From positions 124,001 to 188,000 of the forward strand of contig NZ_JANKMS010000005.1 of NCBI RefSeq assembly GCF_024649945.1: DNA of 64,000 nt. The letters are read 5' to 3'. The DNA is from Flavobacterium panacis. Lineage in GTDB: Bacteria; Bacteroidota; Bacteroidia; Flavobacteriales; Flavobacteriaceae. Under the pieces are notes generated by a model. It was not told the origin of the DNA. It saw only the letters and a program-made list of their open reading frames with translations, and made no database searches. Below, one piece after another: positions 52,289 through 58,858 of this stretch. How positions within the stretch are numbered: the first letter of the stretch is position 1; each line of letters begins with the position of its first letter. The translations under genes and the position numbers were made by a program.

Positions 52289-53377
52289 CTAAAGCCAAAC
52301 GGCTTCTTTATCTCTAATCTTTTCCGAAATTTTCAGAATATCAGTTATTATTCCTCTCGAAATTGCCTGCTTGCAGGGTGGCGCACTCTGAATTACAATT
52401 GGAACATTGGCATACGATTTTGTATAAATTTCAAAAATGGTGTCGGAACCTTTCAATTGTCCAATGGCAGAATCTACAGGTTCCGAAATCAGTTTGACTT
52501 CTAGAGTTCCTTTTTCTACATCAAACTCACCGACATAACGCAACACATGATTTTCTGCCTGTGTTATTTTTGCAATTTTAAAAGCCTTATCGATTGCATC
52601 TTTGTTTAGTACACCATTCTTTTCTAAATGCTCTTCTGTTATAAATGGTTTGATTGTAATGTCGGAAAGTTCAAAATCTTTTCCTATTTCTCTTGCTAAG
52701 ATTAGAAGCTTTCGTGCAGTATCATTCCCAGACAAATCTTCTTTAAAAGTAGATTTCATTAAACCTAAAAGACTCGCATCTTTTAAAACCGATGAAAACG
52801 AAACCTCTTCTGATGAAAATCGATTAAAAACATAACTTAAATTATCAGAGAAAACACCTCGAATTTTCGTGATTTTTTCTCCCGAATAATATAAATCTCT
52901 TAAAGTCTGCAAAACTGGAATTCCGGTATCGACCGAGGTTTCATACAGAAATTCTTTGTCGTATTTTTTCAGATTTTGTCTCAGTCCTTTATACAAATCA
53001 ATCGGAAGTGTATTGGCTTTTTTGTTAACCGCCACGATATTAAATCCGTTTTCAATCAACGTATTATAATGTTTTACCAATTCGTCACTTGCTGTGGCAT
53101 CTACCGCAATTAAGTTTTCGAATTCATTTTCTTTAGCAAACTCAACAATATCTTCCACTTTAAAAGGAACCGCCAATTGTCTAAAATTGGTTTCCCAAGA
53201 ATAACCTACACCTTCTTTCTCAAAAAAAGCAACCGTCGAATTGGTTATAATCGGAAAATGAAAATCGACATTTCTACTTTCAAGAAAAAACTCCTGACTT
53301 TCAATAATCTGATTAATCAAAGTGCTTCCGATATTTCCAATTCCGAAAAGGACAATGTTTATTTTAAGCTTTGACAT
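52289..53377 (-). CDS. Homoserine dehydrogenase paralogue with degraded active-site motifs
   Basis: A 362-residue protein aligned along its whole length with the C-terminal domain of the ThrA fusion at 50092-47678. The start at 53377 places the NAD(P) motif (INIVLFGIGNIGSTLINQ) as in the family. Compared with ThrA, GYTEPDPREDL has become GLMKSTFKEDL, FSGTLSYLFN has become FSDNLSYVFN, and the terminal GAGAGSAVTARGV has become SAPPCKQAISRGI. Loss of the Glu and the Gly-rich loop suggests little or no dehydrogenase activity. It may be a regulatory or heteromeric partner. It lies downstream of metY but after a terminator. Confidence 0.85.
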   Translation of the reverse strand: MSKLKINIVLFGIGNIGSTLINQIIESQEFFLESRNVDFHFPIITNSTVAFFEKEGVGYSWETNFRQLAVPFKVEDIVEFAKENEFENLIAVDATASDELVKHYNTLIENGFNIVAVNKKANTLPIDLYKGLRQNLKKYDKEFLYETSVDTGIPVLQTLRDLYYSGEKITKIRGVFSDNLSYVFNRFSSEEVSFSSVLKDASLLGLMKSTFKEDLSGNDTARKLLILAREIGKDFELSDITIKPFITEEHLEKNGVLNKDAIDKAFKIAKITQAENHVLRYVGEFDVEKGTLEVKLISEPVDSAIGQLKGSDTIFEIYTKSYANVPIVIQSAPPCKQAISRGIITDILKISEKIRDKEAVWL

Positions 53378-53395
53378 AATTTCTATTTTTTTTTG

Positions 53396-53488
53396 AACCA
53401 TATAAGTGATATAAGTTCATTTAATTCTTTTGTTACAATTTAGATAGATAGAAATATATCTTTATGAACTTACATGACTTATATGGTT
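53396..53488. repeat. Imperfect 25-bp inverted repeat, second copy of the 44541 family
   Basis: Arms 53396-53420 and 53464-53488 share AACCATATAAGT and AAGTTCAT with the repeat at 44541-44617 and differ from perfect pairing at two positions. The loop is 43 bases and unrelated. Confidence 0.8.
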
Positions 53489-53514
53489 TAAATTTTTATA
53501 AAGATGTTTTTCAT

Positions 53515-53553
53515 AAAAAATTACCTTTAGCAAAACCACTCGCTAAAGGCAAT
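53515..53553 (-). terminator. Terminator after metY
   Basis: Arms TTaCCTTTAGC / GCTAAAGGcAA with an A6 run on the plus strand. Confidence 0.88.
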
Positions 53554-53577
53554 TTTTCAAACAAAAAACAAAAAAAC

Positions 53578-54882
53578 CTAATTCTTATTGATGCTGAACT
53601 GAGAAAGCGAAATGCTCTCAAAAACAGCTTGTAGATCTGCAATTAAATCTTCGATATCTTCAATTCCTACAGAAAGACGAATCAAATCTTTTGAAACTCC
53701 TGTTTCTATTTGTTCTTCATCTGTTAATTGCTGGTGTGTTGTACTTGCTGGGTGAATAATCAGTGATTTTGTATCACCAATATTAGCCAGCAGAGAGAAT
53801 AATTTAGTATCGTCTACTACTTTTTTCGCAGCGTCAAAACCTCCTTTTAATCCGAAAGTGATAATACCGCTTTGTCCTTCTGGTAGATATTCTTTAGCTA
53901 AATCATGATATTTACTTGATTTTAGACCTGGATAATTTACCCAAACTACCTCATCTTGTTTCTCTAACCATTCGGCCAGAGCCAAAGCATTTTCACTATG
54001 TTTCTTAATTCGGATTGGCAGCGTTTCTAACCCTTGAATAATCTGAAAAGCATTAAATGGACTCAAAGCAGAACCAAAATCACGCAGACCTTCAATTCGG
54101 GCTTTCGCTATAAAAGCTGCATTTCCTAAAGCTTCGTGATATACTAATCCGTGGTATCCTGCAGATGGCTCGGTAAATTCAGGAAATTTACCGTTTGCCC
54201 AGTCAAAGTTTCCAGCATCAATGATAACGCCTCCTAATGAAGTTCCGTTTCCAGCGATATATTTAGTTAAGGAGTGAATTACAATATCGGCACCATATTT
54301 AATTGGGTTTAATAAATAAGGTGTCGCAACTGTATTGTCTACTATAAATGGCACTTTGAATGCTTTGGCTTCTGCCGAAATTCCTTTTAAATCCAATACA
54401 TCTAATTTTGGGTTTCCAAGAGATTCCACAAAAAACGCTCTCGTATTTTCTTTAGCAGCTTTAGTGAAATTTTCCGGTTTTGAAGGATCAACAAAAGTGG
54501 TTGTGATTCCTAATCGTGGTAAAGTAACTTTTAGCAGGTTGTAAGTTCCGCCATACAAACTGTTTGACGCTACAATATGATCTCCAGCTTTTAGCAAAGT
54601 CAATAATGTTGTAGAAATTGCCGATGCTCCAGAAGCCGTTACAACCGCTCCAATTCCACCTTCCAATGCTGCCAGTCGCTGTTCTAAAACGTCATTTGTT
54701 GGGTTATTCAATCTTGTGTAAATAAATCCAGCTTCTGCAAGACCAAATAAATTGGCTGCATGATCGGCGTTATTAAATACGTATGATGATGTCTGATAAA
54801 TTGGTACCGCTCTTGTTCCTGAATTTTTAGTAACATCGTGTCCTGCGTGTAGTGCGTTGGTTGCAAATTTTTGTGTACTCAT
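53578..54882 (-). CDS. metY: O-acetylhomoserine sulfhydrylase (aminocarboxypropyltransferase)
   Basis: A 434-residue PLP enzyme of the MetY type: FATNALHAGHDVTKNSGTRAVPIYQTSSYVF at the start, PLP lysine in DIVIHSLTKYIAGNG, the characteristic insertion FPEFTEPSAGYHGLVY, and IIHPASTTHQQLTDEE. It makes homocysteine from O-acetylhomoserine and sulfide. The gene lies downstream of the 60-residue small protein and of leader ORF B with its terminator, so its expression is probably subject to Met/Cys attenuation. Confidence 0.94.
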   Translation of the reverse strand: MSTQKFATNALHAGHDVTKNSGTRAVPIYQTSSYVFNNADHAANLFGLAEAGFIYTRLNNPTNDVLEQRLAALEGGIGAVVTASGASAISTTLLTLLKAGDHIVASNSLYGGTYNLLKVTLPRLGITTTFVDPSKPENFTKAAKENTRAFFVESLGNPKLDVLDLKGISAEAKAFKVPFIVDNTVATPYLLNPIKYGADIVIHSLTKYIAGNGTSLGGVIIDAGNFDWANGKFPEFTEPSAGYHGLVYHEALGNAAFIAKARIEGLRDFGSALSPFNAFQIIQGLETLPIRIKKHSENALALAEWLEKQDEVVWVNYPGLKSSKYHDLAKEYLPEGQSGIITFGLKGGFDAAKKVVDDTKLFSLLANIGDTKSLIIHPASTTHQQLTDEEQIETGVSKDLIRLSVGIEDIEDLIADLQAVFESISLSQFSINKN

Positions 54883-54953
54883 GATTTCTTAGTTTTTTTA
54901 ATATTGTTAATACGTTATATATTGTAATTTGATTTTTAAAATTGAATTTAGAT

Positions 54954-55136
54954 TTAAGCAAAAAATTCTTCTGCTTCTTCTAGTTCATACATTTGAAGTA
55001 ACAGTGATTTTTGATTCGCACTTTGCTCCTCGTTTATTCTTATCACTTCTCTTGCGATTTCTTCTGATGTAGTATTGTTGTTTTGAGAATTGTTTCTCAA
55101 TAAATATTCTATTGCGATTGAATTTAATGTTTTCAT
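54954..55136 (-). CDS. 60-residue small protein upstream of metY
   Basis: Starts MKTLNSIAIEYLLRNN, has an Asn/Ser/Thr-rich and then acidic middle (TSEEIAREVIRINEE), and ends KSLLLQMYELEEAEEFFA. It shares its beginning and end pattern with the 66-residue protein at 51652-51452. It starts 31 bases after terminator B and ends 71 bases before metY, with no terminator in between. Function unknown. Homology to the second copy and an identical position behind a leader-terminator module support a real gene. Confidence 0.6.
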   Translation of the reverse strand: MKTLNSIAIEYLLRNNSQNNNTTSEEIAREVIRINEEQSANQKSLLLQMYELEEAEEFFA

Positions 55137-55167
55137 GATTTTAATTTTAAATGAATTGAAATAAAAA

Positions 55168-55196
55168 AGCCCTTTCGGATGGCGACCAAAAGGGCT
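55168..55196 (-). terminator. Terminator B behind leader ORF B
   Basis: Arms AGCCCTTT / AAAGGGCT with an inner imperfect stem, followed on the leftward transcript by UUUUUU. It lies 31 bases after the leader stop codon. Confidence 0.9.
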
Positions 55197-55227
55197 ATAG
55201 TTTAACTATAACAAAGATTGTACTCTT

Positions 55228-55308
55228 TCACTTCTGGCAACAGCAATGCGGGATGCACATTTGCATCATTTTACAACACATTATATTTCCTTTTGCTATT
55301 GCTTTCAT
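55228..55308 (-). CDS. Leader ORF B (26 codons, 5 Met and 6 Cys)
   Basis: The strongest of the leader ORFs. ATG at 55308, UGA at 55228. Residues 8-18 read NIMCCKMMQMC and 22-26 read CCCQK, so 11 of 26 residues are Met or Cys. The segment NIMCCKM matches NMMSCKM of leader ORF A. GCCAGAAG at its end can pair with CTTTTGGT in the 5' part of terminator B. A promoter lies ~45 bases upstream. A role as ribosome-stalling sensor of Met/Cys charging is inferred. A metal-binding micropeptide is an alternative. Confidence 0.7.
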   Translation of the reverse strand: MKAIAKGNIMCCKMMQMCIPHCCCQK

Positions 55309-55352
55309 TTTGTATTAATCTTATTTTTTTAAACTCGACTATTTCTATAGAG

Positions 55353-55383
55353 TAAAAGTAGTAAATATTTTTAAACCACCAAA
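55353..55383 (-). promoter_or_regulatory. Promoter of leader ORF B - metY unit
   Basis: Minus strand: TTTG (55383-55380), 19 bases, TACTTTTA (55360-55353, one mismatch). Confidence 0.6.
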
Positions 55384-55422
55384 TTAAAAATCGAAATTTT
55401 GTATTATTTTTTTTAAAATTTC

Positions 55423-55451
55423 TTTCAAGCCTTTTAAATAAAGGCTTGAAA
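55423..55451 (-). terminator. Terminator of the large receptor gene
   Basis: Arms TTTCAAGCCTTT / AAAGGCTTGAAA directly after the receptor stop, followed by a U-rich region on the leftward transcript. It separates the receptor from leader ORF B. Confidence 0.88.
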
Positions 55452-55464
55452 GAGTTTCTATTAA

Positions 55465-58311
55465 TTAGAATTTAAAGCTCAAACGAGCAAAACCAAATCT
55501 TCCGTTTAATCCGAACTGAGAAACTGCTCTTGAATAAGCAAACTGATTCGCATTACTCAAATCTGTACTCGGTGCCGGAGATAATGTCGGAGTTGTGTTT
55601 GTAAATGCAGGAGTTGACGGATTATTTCTATCTGGATAAACATCTCCTATATTATTAAAACCTATTGTTGCTCTAAAGTGCTCGTTAATCTGATATCCGA
55701 AAGATAAATCGGTAACCAATTTTGCACTGTATTCTGGATGCTCGTATACAGAAGAAAATCCGTCCAAGTTAACATCTGTCGCCCCTGGATCTGTTACTTT
55801 TCCAAAATAGCTGTTTCTTAAATAAATATCCAATTTTTTAATACTGAAAGTAGTCATTAAATTGGCTTTTAATTTCGGAATTGCTTCTTCTAAATAAACG
55901 CGGCTTGATTCTGGGAAAAATGAATAAATATAAGGATCTCCACCTGCATCAACTATCGATTTTGGTACATGTAAATCTCCCACTCTTTTGGTTTCATTAA
56001 AACTTAATGCAAAATCATTTCTGATGACAAAATCCTGAATTACATCATATTTTTGAGAAATCACCAAGTCAATTCCTTTTGTTTCAGAATCAATTCCGTT
56101 GGTCCAGAACGAAGCTCTTTCCACTCCTTTTAAATCAAATGCTTGTTGAAATAAAGTCAATGCTTCTGCCTGTTCTGGTGAAGTCGCAGCTCCAATCTGT
56201 GCATCGGTTGGTCTTGAGTATTGTCCAGAAAGTACAATTCGATCATTGATTCTTGTAAAATAAGCATCTGTTGCAATAGTTATGTTGGCTTCAGGAATTT
56301 TAAATGTAAATCCTGTACTGATGCTTTTTGATTTTTCTGGTTTTAAACTTTCAATTCCAATACTTTTTGCTGCTTGTGAATCATTAGTAAAATAGCCAAC
56401 TTGATATGGAGAACCGTTTATAAACTGAGTTGAACTTGCTTCAAAATATCTTTGTTGTAATGAAGGTGCTCTAAAACCTGTTTGTCCAGAAATTCTCCAA
56501 TTGATATTGTCATTTAATTTTAAAAGCGAAGCCAATTTGAAAGTAACTGTATTTCCAAAGTCTGAATAGTTTTCATAACGAGCCGCTCCGTTGATCAACC
56601 ATTTTTCTGTTGCATTCAATTCTAAATCAACATATGCTGCACCACTTTTTCTATCTCTTTCTTTTGCATCTGAAGGTTGAAAACCAGAGAATCCTTGTGC
56701 TCCTGCTCCGCGTTTGTTTCCAAAAAAGTCTGTAACAATCAAAGGCGAATTACTTGGAAGAATTCCTGAAACTAAATCTCCGTTTACATCATACAATCCG
56801 TAAGAAGCTTCTTCACCTGCTTTAATCTGGTAATTTTCATATCTAAATTCACCTCCAAAAGCTACGTTTAATCCAGAAAGAACATCTAGTTTTTTACTGA
56901 AATCTAAATTGGTTGTACTTTGCAAAAATGAAACTTTTCCTGCATCAAAACTAAAAGGAGAATTGGTTCCTAAAGTTGCATTAATGGTATTGTTTACATC
57001 ATAATTAAAGGAGTTAGTTCCTAAATTGGTACTTAAATCAGTATCAAATCCGAACAATTCTGTTGTTACACCAACTGCGGCAGAAGCATCTAAAATTTTA
57101 GATTCTATTTCTGGTAAAAATCCGTTTTGATACACTTGCGTGAAAGTTCCAGAGCCATTTGGTAATCTATTGAAAGCATATGATTCTCCGTTTCTATAAG
57201 ATACTCCACCAAAAGAATACAAAGATGTAGTTTCCGTTAAAGGATATTTAGCATTGTAATATGCCTGTCCTGACGCCAGTTCTGACTGACCGACACTCAT
57301 ATTATAATCACTTCTCTGTTGACCTCTATAAGCCAATTCATTATTCGTTACATCAAAATTCAAAGCGGTCTGCATTTGTGCAATCGTTGTTGCAGACGAA
57401 ATAGCATTTTGCTGTGCCGTTGTAAAATAACCTACTTGTGGCGCATATTGTTTTAATGATGATAAAATTTGCGCTGAATTTGAAGTCGTATTAATATTAC
57501 TGAATAAAGAGTTGATTTCAACACCATTTTGTGCTGCCCTGTTTTCAACTGCATTATAAGCATTAAAAATTCCGTTACTTCTAATTCCTGCTCTACTTGT
57601 CGCTTGTCTTGTTACGGCACTACCTGTAACATTCAAATAACTCCCTGGTTTTCCTAAAGAAGTTCCGTAGTTTAAATCTACCTGAACAGTTTGTCCGTCG
57701 GCTCCTCCTTTAAAATTATTTGAACCTGAAGATAAATTAGTTCCGTACTGAATTCCTCCAGTTAGAAAATTAGCATTCTTTTTCAACACAATATTGATCA
57801 CACCTGCAATCGCATCAGAACCATATTGTGCCGCTGCTCCATCTCTTAAAACTTCAATTCTCTCAATTGCAAAAGACGGAATTGCATTTAAATCTGTTCC
57901 AACAGATCCTCTTCCTGGTGATCCGTTTATGTTTACTAGAGAACTTGTATGTCTTCTTTTTCCGTTTACTAAAATTAAAACCTGATCTGGTCCTAATCCT
58001 CTTAATTGTGCAGGATCAACGTGATCTGTTGCATCTGCTGTCGAAGTTGCGTTACTCGTAAAAGATGGCGCAACATAATTTAAAATCTGGGTTACGCTGG
58101 TTTGTGGCGCTCCTTTGGTTATTTCAGTTACATTAAAAACATCAACCGGAACTGGTACATCTGTTTTTACTCTGTTTTTACTTCTTGATCCAATAATAGT
58201 AACTTCAGACAGTTCATTGTTTTTTAAACTATCCTGCTCTTTCTTATTATCCTGAGCATAAAGTCCTGAAAATGTCACAAGACCTAAAACGATTAGTACA
58301 TTTTTCTTCAT
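55465..58311 (-). CDS. Large TonB-dependent receptor behind a Met/Cys leader ORF
   Basis: A 948-residue receptor with signal peptide MKKNVLIVLGLVTFSGLYAQ. The plug (~50-190) contains TSVTQILNYVAPSF, PAQLRGLGPDQVLILVNGKRRHTSSLVNINGSPGRGSVGTDLN and RIEVLRDGAAAQYGSDAIAGVINIVLKK. The barrel ends with NGRFGFARLSFKF. No carboxypeptidase-like domain is present. Its 5' leader contains ORF A and an intrinsic terminator, the same arrangement as the metY unit, and metK is divergent. This suggests uptake of a sulfur-containing nutrient such as Met- or Cys-containing peptides or a sulfonate. The substrate is inferred from context only. Confidence 0.9.
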   Translation of the reverse strand: MKKNVLIVLGLVTFSGLYAQDNKKEQDSLKNNELSEVTIIGSRSKNRVKTDVPVPVDVFNVTEITKGAPQTSVTQILNYVAPSFTSNATSTADATDHVDPAQLRGLGPDQVLILVNGKRRHTSSLVNINGSPGRGSVGTDLNAIPSFAIERIEVLRDGAAAQYGSDAIAGVINIVLKKNANFLTGGIQYGTNLSSGSNNFKGGADGQTVQVDLNYGTSLGKPGSYLNVTGSAVTRQATSRAGIRSNGIFNAYNAVENRAAQNGVEINSLFSNINTTSNSAQILSSLKQYAPQVGYFTTAQQNAISSATTIAQMQTALNFDVTNNELAYRGQQRSDYNMSVGQSELASGQAYYNAKYPLTETTSLYSFGGVSYRNGESYAFNRLPNGSGTFTQVYQNGFLPEIESKILDASAAVGVTTELFGFDTDLSTNLGTNSFNYDVNNTINATLGTNSPFSFDAGKVSFLQSTTNLDFSKKLDVLSGLNVAFGGEFRYENYQIKAGEEASYGLYDVNGDLVSGILPSNSPLIVTDFFGNKRGAGAQGFSGFQPSDAKERDRKSGAAYVDLELNATEKWLINGAARYENYSDFGNTVTFKLASLLKLNDNINWRISGQTGFRAPSLQQRYFEASSTQFINGSPYQVGYFTNDSQAAKSIGIESLKPEKSKSISTGFTFKIPEANITIATDAYFTRINDRIVLSGQYSRPTDAQIGAATSPEQAEALTLFQQAFDLKGVERASFWTNGIDSETKGIDLVISQKYDVIQDFVIRNDFALSFNETKRVGDLHVPKSIVDAGGDPYIYSFFPESSRVYLEEAIPKLKANLMTTFSIKKLDIYLRNSYFGKVTDPGATDVNLDGFSSVYEHPEYSAKLVTDLSFGYQINEHFRATIGFNNIGDVYPDRNNPSTPAFTNTTPTLSPAPSTDLSNANQFAYSRAVSQFGLNGRFGFARLSFKF

Positions 58312-58383
58312 TTCTTTTACTGATTAATTAGGTTTTTAGGTTTTAGAAAAAATCTTACAGCTTTTAATTGTAGTCAAAAAAAA

Positions 58384-58406
58384 AACCTCCGCAATCTGCA
58401 GAGGTT
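58384..58406 (-). terminator. Terminator A in the receptor leader
   Basis: Arms AACCTC-GCA / TGC-GAGGTT followed on the leftward transcript by U10. It lies 26 bases after the stop of leader ORF A and about 70 bases before the receptor ATG, so it must be bypassed for expression. Confidence 0.92.
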
Positions 58407-58432
58407 CTATTTATATATTTTTGAAAAAAAAA

Positions 58433-58501
58433 TTACAATAGCGTCTCTGCGGAGAACTCCGGCATCTTACAAGACATCATATTGTTAACTGTAAATTTCA
58501 T
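58433..58501 (-). CDS. Leader ORF A (22 codons) before the large receptor
   Basis: Begins MKFTVNNMMSCKM (Met8, Met9, Cys11, Met13) and ends SAETLL-UAA. Its coding segment CTCCGCAGAG, just after these codons, can pair with the CTCTGC 5' arm of terminator A, as the antiterminator of a classical attenuator would. A promoter lies 17-20 bases upstream of the ATG. The peptide itself has no recognisable domain. Confidence 0.65.
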   Translation of the reverse strand: MKFTVNNMMSCKMPEFSAETLL

Positions 58502-58524
58502 GTGTTTTTGTTATTTTAACGAGG

Positions 58525-58556
58525 CAAATGTCTGAACTATTTTTGAATCAGCCAAA
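58525..58556 (-). promoter_or_regulatory. Promoter of leader ORF A - receptor unit
   Basis: Minus strand: TTTG (58556-58553), 20 bases, GACATTTG (58532-58525, one mismatch). Confidence 0.55.
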
Positions 58557-58640
58557 CAAAAACCAAAATATTTTCTATTACCCTATCAAAATAGTATGTT
58601 ATTGTTAAATTTCTCTCATAAAAAATAAAAAAAGTTGAAC

Positions 58641-58675
58641 TTTGATTTGCAAATCAAAATGGTTTCATACCTTTG
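58641..58675 (+). promoter_or_regulatory. metK promoter with 18-bp palindrome
   Basis: TTTG (58646-58649), 18 bases, TACCTTTG (58668-58675). A perfect palindrome TTTGATTTGCAAATCAAA (58641-58658) overlaps the -33 box. Its centre ATTTGCAAATC, and the downstream words TTTCATACCTTTGCAC, recur in the S-box methionine operon promoter. The RNA would start near 58681. Confidence 0.75.
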
Positions 58676-58683
58676 CACCCGAA

Positions 58684-58788
58684 ACAGAGGAAAAATTTGA
58701 ACTGATTGCAACCTCTTCATAATGAAATGGTTTCGTTATGAATGCTGAAAGATTCATTTCAGTAGTAAAAAATGCTAAAGCAGGAACT
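58684..58788 (+). ncRNA. Probable SAM-II riboswitch of metK
   Basis: P1 arms AGAGG (58686-58690) and CCTCT enclose AATTTGAACTGATTGCAA, and a later segment reads AGTAAAAAATGCTAAAGCAGG. These match the SAM-II landmarks (P1, ATTTG...ATTGCA loop, TAAA...GCTAAAG). Between them sit two extra hairpins (TTCATAA-GAAA/TTTC-TTATGAA and CTGAAA/TTTCAG). Only about 3 bp of the P2 pseudoknot (CTG/CAG) are obvious, which lowers certainty. The aptamer begins a few bases after the predicted transcription start. Confidence 0.62.
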
Positions 58789-58805
58789 CTCCTTTAGCCC
58801 TTTTT
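58774..58805 (+). terminator. Possible riboswitch expression-platform hairpin before metK
   Basis: GCTAAA-GGA and TCCTTTAGC can pair and are followed by CCCTTTTT. The 5' arm overlaps the conserved GCTAAAG of the riboswitch, so the two structures exclude each other. Confidence 0.5.
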
Positions 58806-58858
58806 AGCAATTCTTTTTCCCGCTTAATTTTAAATTAAAACATTATTATTAAATTATT

